Of a stretch of DNA of 64,000 nt, positions 13,801-24,600 are shown in pieces. The stretch is taken from assembly GCA_001584585.1 (NCBI GenBank), contig LSYV01000006.1, positions 2,989,126-3,053,125 of the forward strand, in the 5' to 3' direction. Each line of letters starts with the position of its first letter. The stretch's first letter is position 1. This DNA is from Gonium pectorale. Its lineage: Eukaryota > Chlorophyta > Chlorophyceae > Chlamydomonadales > Volvocaceae. The notes below the pieces were generated by a model. That model did no database searches, was not told the origin of the DNA, and worked only from the letters and a program-made list of their open reading frames with translations. A program made the translations under genes and the position numbers.

Positions 13801-14952
13801 CGCGCACGTGGACGTGGCCAGCGTCGCACGCCTGGACGTTGTCGCTGTCGCTCCCGCCGCTGGCCGCCGCCTCGAGCAGCTTGGCGTGATTGGTGGCGAG
13901 CGGCTGGGCGCCTCCAATGGCAGTGATAGGCACCGGGAGGCCAAGCGCGCGAAAACTCGTCATCAGCGCCATGAGGTCGCAGTTGCTCTGGACGGTGTCC
14001 TCGGCCTGCCGCACGCCTGCCAGGCTGTAGCGGATGTCGGCGCTCGGGACCTGTGCAGCAGCCACCTGCGGCGCCTGCTGCGGCTCAGCCGGGATGAGCT
14101 GCACCATGAAGGGCAGGCTGCCCGTGACGCATGGCAGCGCCTGGCCCTCCAGAGCCGTCTTTGCTGCCGCCGCGTGCTGCAGGACAGGAAACGAAACATA
14201 AAATCCTCCCGATGTACCATTGCCCCTAGGCAATCCCGTGACGACCCATTCAATACCAGCAAAGCTATGCATCAGAAACTCCACGCACTGTGCGAACCTG
14301 AGGAGTCAGGTAGGCGGCAAGCGCAACGCCAGCTTCGGGGAAGACGAGCACAGACTTCAGAGGTCCAAACCACCTGGGTCAACGGGCAAGGCAGGCCGGA
14401 AGAAGTACGTGAGGCAGATGATGTGGGTCGATTCGCGATGTGGGTCTGAAGCGGGAATGTAACATTCACGCTGATGGCCATAGTTGCCTGTCTTGGGAGC
14501 ATCTTTGGTGTTCTTGCGGGCTGCCACAACGGGCACGGTCTCCCGAAAAGTACAACAGGTGAGGACGCTAGTGACCAAACACCAGCGAAGTGCCTACTCT
14601 CTGCGTAAACCCTTTGCGGAGACAGCGCAGCTCACCTCAGCAGTTGCTCCAGCGCCTGCTGGTCTGCGTCCGCGCCGATGTTCCCAAGCTGAAGATGGCG
14701 AGCAGAGCTGTCCACTGGAATGCCCTTGACTGTTGGAAACTCCCCGCAGTCGTCCCTGTCGATATCGGCGACATACTTGATGTCTCCGCCGTCGCTGCTC
14801 ACGCAGCTGGTGTTGCTGCCGCTGGCTCCGCCGCACTCGCTACTGACGCGGGGTACGCTCCAGTTGCCGTGGCTACTCACACGCGGACCGACGTCGGAAA
14901 CCTCCGTGCCCGGGGACGTCTGGTTAACGTCGACACCCCGCAGCCCTTTCAT
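10898..14952 (-). CDS. Triple-RRM RNA-binding protein, SPEN/FPA-like
   Basis: Nine exons: 14952-14636, 14373-14298, 14176-13713, 13511-13436, 13266-12905, 12602-12527, 12327-12233, 12076 to about 11932, and about 11689 to 10898; about 800 residues. Three RRMs are clear. RRM1 (about 85-160) has HLQLGNI and FGPLKSVLVF; RRM2 (about 265-345) has LFLAYVV and FGVVESVRVFPGLHYAFVNY; RRM3 (about 411-490) has RLWVGNIP and FGTIDSVRLFPVRNFAFVNY. Tandem RRMs of this style occur in SPEN/Spenito and plant FPA proteins, nuclear regulators of RNA processing. No SPOC domain is visible; the C-terminal 265 residues are Ala/Gln/Leu-rich low complexity. The ATG at 14952 sits in a good context (GCCGCCATGA). The phase at the last junction fits only with a GTAGGT donor at 11931 or similar, so that junction is uncertain by a few codons. 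Confidence 0.87.
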
Positions 14953-16009
14953 GGCGGCTCGATTTCCCTGCAAGTCATCGAGACATGTGTTGAAGGTGGA
15001 GCCCTACTGTAGGGCAAAGTGGCCGATTATCACATTATGCTTTACATGTTAGGTTTCGTTTAAAGAATTGAGCTGTAAAAGCAGCAAAGGCTGTGGGATG
15101 CCTTATTCAGTGCAATTGTACTTGCAACTGTTCTTGCGCTCGCAACGCGTGTCCTTGAGTTCTAAAGCGCACCAACCGTCGAAAATATCCCGGGTCTATC
15201 CTCCTCGCCAGCGCGTGGTCAGACATAGCCGCAACACGGACAATATTAGAAGCCATATGTGCATCCCATTTGCCGAACGGAAAGCGCACGGCACCTGTCT
15301 TAGGCGAGATGCCAAGAGTTGAGCTCCGCTAGGTCTCTAGCAGCGTAAATCTTCCCTGTGGATGTAATCGCAAGGTCCGCAGTCAGGACAAGTCGTTTGC
15401 CCAAGGTGGTGAAGCCGGAGGACAGTGAATCTGGAAGGAACACGGGTCGCATGTAATAATCCTAACAGAAGTTGTGTAGCCGCGCACTGCGCCCCCCGAA
15501 CGGGAGGACGAGGCAAAGTCGGCAAGTCTGACCGTGTGACGAGGATCCCACCTGCTGCATATATATTGGAATATTTAGTACCAAGCGCCCCACGTTTGTG
15601 CATAGGCTGGAATGCGCGGGGGCATACGAGCGACACAGAAATTTCGCCGTGTCTTCGTACAACGACATGGTGCACGGCAAGCCTCCTCGTCGCTTACAAC
15701 AGCGCCTCAGTTTACCGACTTCGGGTACGGCCATGAGAGGGCTTTTGAAGAGCGGGTTTGGGGAGGGGAAACACGGCTGGCGTTACGGTCTCATGGCCCG
15801 TCACCCCCTGTGCGCAACGTGGCTGACCCGCTCCCCCCCCCCCAACGCGTGTCATCTATCACAAGTCATTATTCGCGAACGGTGCGCCTGTAATGATGAC
15901 TTGACAAGCAGCCGGTCCGCCCTACAACGCGACACTAATTGTGTTGACCGCTTGCATCCATGAAGCGTTGCACAAGATACGGAAACACCGCTTGCATGTG
16001 ACACTGGCT
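14953..16009. other. Intergenic: promoter of the RRM gene and 3' UTR of the FAD synthetase gene
   Basis: About 1 kb between two minus-strand genes. A reverse-strand TGTAA at 15698-15694 may be the poly(A) signal of the FAD synthetase gene. No coding region is recognised. Confidence 0.5.
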
Positions 16010-18423
16010 TTACTCGCACGCGTCAAAGTCCACCAGGAGGAGATAGCCCTTGCTTGCAACGCGCTCCACAACCGCGCCGCTGCCGGCCAGCTGTACACGC
16101 ATACCTGCGTCGCCCAGCACGACCATAGCACAGACCGGGCCGAGCAGGGAGCCGGCAGACGAGGCACCGTCCACTGCCCCGGTCACAGCCAACTCCGCGC
16201 CCGCCGACCTCAAATCGCCTAAGCCAGATGGCAGCGCCTCCTCACATCCGCCGCCACAGGCATCTGCCGGCAGTACCCGTACGAGCGCCCGGTACTGGCC
16301 GTTGGCTGGCGGCTGGTTCTGGTACGCGCTGTACGGAACCAAGAGGGCGCTGGCCGACTCGCAGCCGCCGCCGTCGCCGTTCCATGATGTGCTGTCGTTG
16401 CCACCGTGGTCGCTCCCAACCCTTGCCGCTGCAGCTTCCGCCAGCTCTCCCTCCCCTAGCCGGCACACGAGGCGGTACTTGCGCCCCAGGAGGCCCTCCA
16501 CCGCCTCGACGCGGCCGCTGGCCAGGAGCTCCCGGATCTGTTGCGCGTGTGGCGGGCAGGGTAAGGCGCAAACAAGCCGGCGATGGGGAGGCCCCAGACT
16601 GAAAGTTTTCCGTCAATGTGGAATGCATGCAACGGCGCACAAACCCGAGATCCCGCAGCTCACCCGCGACGAGGAGACGCGCTCGCAGCCGCCACCGTCT
16701 CCACCACCGCCGGCACTGCATGCGGCCACGGCCGCACGCGGTGGCACCTCCACGTCCAGGTCGGTGCTCGCGTCCCCCGCGAACGCCTGCCCGCCAGCGG
16801 GGAGCCTGCTCGGGAAACATTTCGCCGGGAGCTGGCCGCTGCCGCTGCTGCCATCGTTGCCGCCGATGACGGGCTCGCCAGCTGCAAAGGCGCTGTCTGT
16901 AGCAGATGTAAGCATGCCGCTGTCGAAGTCATTGTCATTGTCAGGCAGCATGACCAAATCCACAATCCGGACGCGCATGCCGTACTTGTGGCCCAGCCGT
17001 AGCAGCGCGTCGGCGTCGCCCGCGGCCTTGAAACCTGAAACATTATGGAATATTCACGGTATGAACAGTGCGGCCTGAAGTTCACCCTTTGTCCAGCGAT
17101 CATACAAGGACAGCGTGTCCTGCAGGTAAGGATGCACCTGCTGCAGTGCTCAGGAGCGCACCGCTCGCGCGTTGTCTTGCAACCTGGGCCATCATGTGTT
17201 GCCTGCTTCAGACCAACGCATCGGCTCAAAGCATGCCCATATTGCCGAGGTGAAACCCCACCCGGCCGATGCGCTTTCGACCCACCGAAGCGGTAGTTGC
17301 GTCCCGCCACGACGCCCGCGGCGCCCAGGTCCCTCGCCAGCAGGGCCACGAACTCCTCCGGGGACATGCCGCGGATGAGGGAGAAGGGAAGCGTCCGTAG
17401 CCGCGGCGGCAGAGGCTCCACGGCCGTCGTGCTGCCGCTTCCATTGGCGTGGGCTTGACACGCAGCCGACCAGCCGGCCAGCACGCGCCAGCGGTCCTGG
17501 GGGGCCGTCAAGGGCAGGCGATCCGGCCATCCCAGCACAGCAGCCATTCCGCTGAAGGATAACAAGACAGCGTCGCCCTCCGTGCCATCGCAGCACCCGC
17601 CGTCGCTGCCGCCGAGCGCTGCAGCCCCTTGCCGCGAGGCGAGGGCGCTCCTGCCATCGCCGTCGCTGCAATGGCTGCCGTTGCTGCTGGCGCTGCTGGC
17701 GCTGCTGGCGCTGCTGGCCCCATTCGACTCTGGAAGCTGGTTGTCCGTGCAGGCGGCGGCGGCGACAGCGGGCGACCGTGACGCGGCCAGCTCCCGGGCC
17801 AAGTTTGCCGCCGCAACTGCCAGCGCCTGGTGGCCCCGGTGTAGCGCATCAAACTTCCCCAGCGCCACGACAGAACCTAGAAGAGAAGGCATATGGGTCA
17901 GGTTATTGGGTCTAAACGGGATAGACCACACGGGTTTGCTGGAGTGGTAGCCTTAACACAGCCCGCAGGGGTTTGGCGCGAACCCAAGGACCTCACCTGA
18001 CCGCCGCAACGGTGTGCGCCAGTTGCTTGGCGTGGTGTCCTCCACTAGGGGTTGCCGGGCCTGTAGATTGCTGGGTGGTCGCTGCTGGACAGCCGGAGCT
18101 GCGCCACCCGGCCCAAGGCTGTCCGCAGCCTGGGAGCTGCCCTCACAGCTCGTGGTGCTGCACGGCGCCACTCGACACCAGACCCCGCTGACGTCGTATC
18201 TGCGGTGTCGTTGGGGGCAGGGAGCCCCGCCGCACGCAGTCCCCCGGGTGGGAACCTCGTGTGGCTGTGAGGAAGGGACCAACGGCCGTGGCGCAGCCGA
18301 ACAGGCCGGCGGGGTTGGAGGGCTTCCACGCCTTGTGGGACTTGCCAAGCTGCCAATCCACGGCACAGCTCCGTTGCACGGAGCTAGCCTCGGCTGGGAC
18401 CTCGGCTTAGGCAGGGTGGACAT
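16010..18423 (-). CDS. RIBF: FAD synthetase (FMN adenylyltransferase), plastid RIBF type
   Basis: Makes FAD from FMN and ATP; plant RIBF proteins act in plastids. Four exons, 18423-17997, 17876-17286, 17034-16664 and 16537-16010, sum to 639 codons with matching phases (638 residues). Residues 1 to about 142 are Pro/Ser/Arg-rich and transit-like. The nucleotidyltransferase core then begins VVALGKFDALHRGHQAL, carrying the HxGH-type ATP-binding motif. It continues with PFSLIRGMSPEEFVALLA, AGVVAGRNYRFG, AAGDADALLRLGHKYGM and the ISSTR-like motif SSSRIRELLASGRVE, followed by GLLGRKYRLV. No riboflavin kinase domain follows, as in plant RIBF and unlike bacterial RibF. Ser/Gly/Ala-rich insertions (for example SSASSASSASS, 17740-17680) make it longer than plant homologues. 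Confidence 0.93.
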
Positions 18424-19837
18424 CCCGTTTGTGGCTCGATTACAAAGGTGAGCTAATTATGATCAGTGTTGAGTAGCAATTGTATATACATGCCAATGTG
18501 TCATCCCAGTGGCAATTCTGTGGAACACTGAGCGAGCCGGCGCGGTCGTGCGGAAACTTGCAAGCTTATTGCGTAGTGCCGCAGGTCGTCATGATACTAA
18601 GAAACAATAAAACGGCTCAATTGCTGAGTTCAATTCTGTCCACAGTTGCTTCGCGAAGCCGTACCCTGCCGTACAGACGCGCCGGACACGCACCCCGCTG
18701 GGAGCCGAAGTTCGCTCGGACCCAGTGTCGGCTTTCGGGAAGGTGGACCGGTTGGACACGTCTGGAGGATAAGCATACCGCTGCGCCAAGTTGTCCGCGC
18801 AAATCTCCGTGGCCAGCAACGGCAGACGACCAACCCGCCAATACCATGTGGTGGCCGCCTCATTCCCAGTGGGCAGCGGGTCGACAAGATCGGAAGCCCT
18901 TACGGCCTTGGCCCTAATCGCCTTGCTACGAAACAGCCGGCATAATTCAGGTGCTACCCTGGCCTTGGCCCCGGAGCCTGGCATCGGCTTGAGGGTAGCA
19001 GAGGAGGCCCAGAGACAGCCGACCCGGGAAAGGTGCGAATTGCCGGACGAAGGCGACTTACGGTGGGGTGCAGCAGCAATGGCCGGGGCAGCACGGTTTT
19101 TTGTGTGGAAAGGTTACAGGCGGAGAGGCGATAACGGGCGCACACGGTTGGACCGGCAGTATGCCCCGCGGCCCTAGTTGGGCCGGAAGACGCGTGCACA
19201 ATCGGTTGATCGCCTGCCACAAAAAGCGCATGCCTGTGAGTATCTAAGAATTCGAGCCAGCAGGGGATCGCCGGATGCCGGAAGGCGCGGTAGGCGCAAC
19301 ACTTTCTCTGGCGGTTGCATACGGCGGCGGTGCACGTCCCCAGGGCGATCAGACTTCAAGTCAAATACCGTGCGGTAAGAATGCCAGCGGCGTCTTCGAA
19401 CAACAACATGACGTAGCCCTGATCACGCACAGCGTATGCGCGCCCAGTTAACGCATAACTAAAGCAGCCCGCGTATTGGGCGCACCCATAACAACGCAAC
19501 AACTCATGCTTTTCAGTCGGTTACCTTCGCAGGCCAATCAAAGATGCGCTTTACGGGCAACACACATCGACACATGCCGTCAACACTCGCACAGCATGTA
19601 TGTACTATGCTTGTCGCGCGAGCAGCGCGTGCTTCAGCCGCCATGGATGCCCCAACAATGCATGCCAACGCAAACTTGCAGCGTGGACGTTTCCGGATCG
19701 CCATTGCCAGGGACCCCACTTCCAAACACGGGCCCACGCCCACTACTGTCGCCATCCGTTGGCAAGCATGCAGCGCATCACGCACACTAGCGAGCCGGCA
19801 CGCCACCAAGCCGCTACAGCCCCCGCACACTGCGCGC
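18424..19837. other. Intergenic between two minus-strand genes; holds one repeat copy
   Basis: Contains the promoter and 5' UTR of the FAD synthetase gene and the 3' UTR of the DUF1824 gene. A reverse-strand TGTAA at 19118-19114 lies inside a 38-base segment repeated near 53.8 kb. No gene recognised. Confidence 0.5.
19105..19142 (+). repeat. Dispersed repeat, short copy (second half of the 53.6 kb element)
   Basis: These 38 bases match 53803-53840 at all but two or three positions (GTGGAAAGGTTACAGGCGGA is identical in both). In the 53.8 kb copy they lie just after a GT microsatellite. Here they follow a TTTTTTGT run. Confidence 0.75.
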
Positions 19838-21197
19838 TCAAAAGCCGGGCGGTGGCTTGGCCATGGCCTCGTCGAAGAAGCCCAGCGGGAAGTGCCCCAG
19901 CTGCAGTTGGCCCAGCTGGATCAGCACTCCGCGGTCGCGGCCGTCGTACCGGGAGACGTAGCACAGCTGGAGGAGGCCAGGGCGGTAGCAGGGGCAGGAG
20001 GAGCCCAGGGAGAGGCCACAATCAGCCGCAGAGCAAACGGCCTCCGGGGTCACAGCAGCGACCGCACGTGCATGTTCTCCTGGCGCCCCCTAATTGCGCG
20101 CAATGGCGAGCGCACACCACTCCGCACAGCAAGAGCAACGTGATACTGACACGGGGGCAACATGAGGGATTCTCGTTCCCCGGCATGGCCCTTTCGTGGC
20201 CCAGAGGCGTGAGGGGTGCACTCCTGGCCGAGGGGCGCGACGCAGATGGTTATCAGGCCACAATGCGAGCCCGGCGGCCGTACCCACCTGAGTCTTTGAG
20301 TTGTACTTGAGGTACACGCCGCCCCTGAGCTGCATCGGGTTAGCCACCCCGTCCACCTGTGCGGGGTCGGGAACAGAACTGTCGCAAGCCACGAATGGGG
20401 AGTGCACGGCAACGCGCCAAGTAGACCGAAAAGACGCATGAGCACGGAGTTTGCTAACGGCAATCCTTACGGGCCCTACCCTTGAGTTCGGTGGTATCAG
20501 CGGAAGACCCAGCTCCTCACACCAATCTCGGTAAGCCCGCGCAGCGTATTGGATGTCGCTGGCAACCACCCCAAGCAGCACCTCCATGTCAGACTCGGGG
20601 CCCAGCCAGCCGGCCGGCGGGTGCGGCTGCGCGTATACTAGCTGCAGGGACGCGTAGCAGTGGGAAACACATATCCGGTTGGGTGCCCGGATCCATTGAC
20701 CGCGCTATGCGCCGCGTGCACTCACCAGGATGGGCTGGGTGCTGGGCACTCCGTGATAGTGTGCGGCGGATTGCCCACGCAGACAAGCATAGGGACCGCG
20801 CCCACACCGTCACATCCGACATCCCCTCTCTGCACCTTCAGCGCGGCCATTAGGCGCTGCCGCTTGGCAGCGGAGCTTAGGTAGGGATCCTGCGCCACGC
20901 CGCGGAACTCCTTAGACGTGAAGTCTCGCAGGATCTCCCATGCCGCCTCCAGATCAGCCTGTGGGGAAGGGAGCCCTCGACGCGCCGAGCGACAAGGGAC
21001 TGGGTGCGCAAGCGCAGGGTGGCTCCTACCGTGGAGGTGCTGGGCGCGCTCGCGGGCACCGCATCCGCTGCTAACCGAGCCACACCGTGCTGAGTGCGGG
21101 CAAGAAGCGCTCCTCTGTGGCGACGCCCCTTGCAGCTCGTCGGCCAAACCGTGCAGGTAGGGACCGGGCGACCCAGCGGGACGCACGAGCGCTGCAT
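19838..21197 (-). CDS. DUF1824 family protein, predicted plastid targeted
   Basis: Five exons, 21197-21030, 20958-20836, 20641-20480, 20356-20288 and 19966-19838, all joined in phase 0, giving 216 residues. The first exon (56 codons, Arg/Ser-rich, starting MQRSCVPLGRPVPTC) is transit-like. The rest fits the cyanobacterial DUF1824 family: LEAAWEILRDFT, LLGVVASDIQYAARAYRDW, GGVYLKYNSKTQ, then LCYVSRYDGRDRGVLIQ and GHFPLGFFDE near the C-terminus. The segment pairing YLKYN with a CY..YDG..RGVL strand is the clearest family mark. The biochemical function is unknown. The cyanobacterial distribution suggests a gene inherited from the plastid ancestor (inference). It diverges from the gene at 21662. 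Confidence 0.88.
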
Positions 21198-21661
21198 TTG
21201 CTACGGATATATTGAACGTGTGCGAGGATGCCCCAAAGGACCTCAAGCCTACGCAAAACAAGCAGGGCGCGGCGTGGGCGGGTGGGGGCCGTGGGCAAGT
21301 GTCGCGCTTATCGCATTTGACCTGTTAAAGCATATTGTAGAATTTTCATTCCGGCCAAGACCGACAGAGCGTGCGTGAGGAAAGTACAGCCGGATTCGTC
21401 GGTTTGCTCGGTTGGCTTGAACGACGCTTCGCCGCAGCTGGCAGCTCGAGCGTATTAACGCCATGCATGCTGACTTACGTGATCACTGCATTAGAAGAGA
21501 CTGATCGAGCCGAAGTCGACTCTCAGAGTCCAGCTTTCACCGCTGCCCTTTCGGCCCAGCGGTTGGCCGCGATTTGGAAACTGCAAGTTCATTTAGATGT
21601 ATCTCGCACATTAGACTCAACATTTGGAAGCAGTGGAACTCTTCCCTAAAATTCAACACAG
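21198..21661. promoter_or_regulatory. Divergent promoter region between the DUF1824 and HPAT genes
   Basis: 464 bases lie between start codons on opposite strands, including an AT-richer block around 21310-21350. It must contain both promoters. No specific element identified. Confidence 0.5.
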
Positions 21662-24600
21662 ATGAAGTCGCGTGGCCCGCCGAAGCGGAGCTCTTATGGC
21701 ACCTTCCTCATCATCATCTGCTTCTCTATCGGCCTGCTCGCCGGGTATCTGTTCCTGGGAAGCCCGCGCACGGTACGTGGAGTGCAGCTGGGCTGCTGGG
21801 GTGGTCGCCTGCGGGTGGACGCTCAACTCCGGCTGCACGCGTAGGCCGACCACCACCTAGCTGCTATCAGGAGCGGGACGCTAGGTGAGGGGCCTGCGGG
21901 GAGGGTCCTTGCTGCAGGTTCACTGTGGTATCCCCACGGTAACGGTCGAGTCCCCGCGGCGCAGGCAGCCATACGGACATGAGCAGTTTGAAGAAGGTGA
22001 GAGGGGTGTGCAGGTAGTTGTGTTGTGAAGCGCTGCGCGTATGTGGAACACACTGCCTTCCAAATGTGTACTGGGTTCTCCCGTCAAACAGAGCTCTATG
22101 CTCAGCGTGCGCCCAGTAAATGAACGGCGCTGCACCCTTGCAGACGTGGACGACGCGGAGAGAGCTCTTTGCCCCTAAGTCGCGCAGTACGTCAGGTACG
22201 CAAAATTTCTTATTCGTGATAAGCGCAGGGTTCCGCATGCAGTACTGGGTGTCGTGCGCCAGCTGCGTGATTTCCGGTCCTGCTGGGACGGTTTAACCCG
22301 GTTACAGATGGGTTGCAGCATGGGCAGGAATGGGATCTCAGGCGTGAGAATGATGGCCGTACGTCTGGGGGCAAAAATTTCTTATGCCGTAGGTACAGCA
22401 TCACGTAAGGTTTCCATCCATCTGCCTCGTGCCCGATTGCCGGAATCGCAGTGCACTCCGCAGCGGCGCCTGAGCTCCCCAAAAATATAGCGTTGGGGCC
22501 GAAGCCTCCCGCCAAGGGAGAGGTGTCCAAGGAGGTGCGTGCCGGCCGCCATGGGGGGAGCGGCGTGACGCTCATGGTGGGACGGCCACCAGGCAGCAGG
22601 GCCCGTGCCGCCATGCCCTCGCCAGCAGCGCAGCAGGTGTCCAGTACGAAAGCCTGGTACTGCTCCATCGCCCTGAGATTGGATATGCCCTGGTAGCGGG
22701 GCTAGAAGTGTATTGCCCACGTATGCCCTTGAAACACAACGCAGATGGCAGCCGCCTTGAAGCAGCAGCAATCAGACAAGTCCGAACACGTGGCGCCATC
22801 CAAGGACAGCATCTCAAAAGAGGTGCGTTGCAGGCTGTTGCTACAAGCATCAAATACCTGCGTATGCGTGGTATGGGGTAAAGGACTGGGCGCTGCCGGG
22901 GCCGCAGGTTGGCGGGTTTCAGGTGCAGACTGTCTCACTAGGAACGCTTTCCAACCCCAAGGCTGCCATGGGACTCGCGTCAACCTGTTTTGACGACAGA
23001 GGTAGCTGTCTCTGTGTGTCCATTCGCACCTGACGCTGACAGTCGCGCAACCCGTCCCTGACCAGATGGCGGCCGCGCTGAAGCAGCAGCAGTCCGACAA
23101 GTCGGAGCGTGCAGCAGGCGCCGCTACTGACAAGGACCGCAAGGAGAAGGAGGCGATGATGAAGGTGCGGTGCGTATTGGAGGTTACAGGGGTCGTCAAT
23201 GCCGGGCATGGGGCCTATAGTTGCGATCCTGTAACGCTTCAAGACACCATCGGGGGTCTTGGATCATGTCATCACCTGCTGCTCCTGGAGCCTAGATATT
23301 GCGCACAGCCTACTCAGCTCAAATGTTTGTGACGCCGTGTGCAATGCGCTGCTGCTGCTCGCAGGCCCAGCAGTCGGACAAGTCGGAAAACAAGGCGGCC
23401 AGCGGCACTGTGAGCACGCGGCAGGAGCAGGCCAAGAGCGCAGTGGCGGGCGGCGCCGGGGTCGCCACCGCTGCTGTTGTCGGCACCGATGCCAAGCCCA
23501 ATACCACTTCAACTTCCAGTGTAGCCACCACCGCAGTCACTGCTAACGCCACTACCGCTGCCAACCCAACTGTTAACACCGCCACAACCGCTGCACCTGT
23601 GAACGCCAGCGCGGCGGCCGGCGCCGCGGCTGGCAATGCATCGGCTGCGGCAACGACGGCTCCCGCCAAGGCGGCCGTGAAGGGCGTGTTCCCGGACGCC
23701 AACACCTGGCCCATCACGCCCGTCAAGGAGAAGATGCCCGGCAACACCATCCACACGCTCTTCACCTCCAACGGCAGTCCCTACCAGAACATCCAAGCGC
23801 GGATCATGTGCGTGGGCCGTGCCTCTCCTGGGTTGCCTCACGGGGACGGCCTGACTTTCGACAGTCAGCTCCGCAGTGAACTCGCCGCAGACGGATAGCT
23901 GAAGCGGATCCGCTCGGGACAAGTGCACGCTTGTTTTCAGTTCATACCACGCCCGCGGGCCTTGGCCGATCGTCCTCCGTCCCTGGGCCTTTCCACAGGG
24001 TGGGCACCTACAATATCGTGAGGAAGATGCCGGGAGGCGAGCGGCTGGTGGCGCTTACCCGAATCCTGCACCGTACCACGCCGGACGAGGTCATGGACGA
24101 GGTGCGGCCCGCCGCGGACAGCGCGGCCACGGGCAATGCGGCAGCCTGGAGCGCAAGTGGGTGCAGCCAACCGGGGCTGCGCGTCGAGCTTGGTGCAGCT
24201 TGGCTTAATGCTTGCTGAAACCTGGCGTGTATAACGTAGCGCAAGTGGGGCCAAGTGGTAGCCGCCCGCCGGAAGGCCGACTTGGGTTTCCGTTGGTAGT
24301 AGGCACTGATCCTACACCGCCTGCTCCTGTGCCCCGCAGATCCCCACCTTCATAGCGCAGCCGCTGCAGCCCGAGTGCGACAAGTGGTGCTGGTTCCCCG
24401 TGGCCGACCGCGCCAACGCCATGCAGCAGTGGATCGACGCAGCGGAGAAGGACCCCTCCTTGGTCAAGGTGTGTTGCCGACAGACGGTTGTCGCGCTTCC
24501 AGGCGTCCTCCGCTTTCTAAGGCTTTCTCTAGCCCTTCCCACTTGGCTTCCGACAACCTATGCAGACATCGCATGCAAATTCAGGAGGCACCACGCGGGC

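Noticed and set aside
21867..22771. Minus-strand frames inside HPAT intron 1
   Set aside because: Two adjacent frames look mildly protein-like but match no family, lack a joined splice structure, and lie in an intron of a gene on the other strand.
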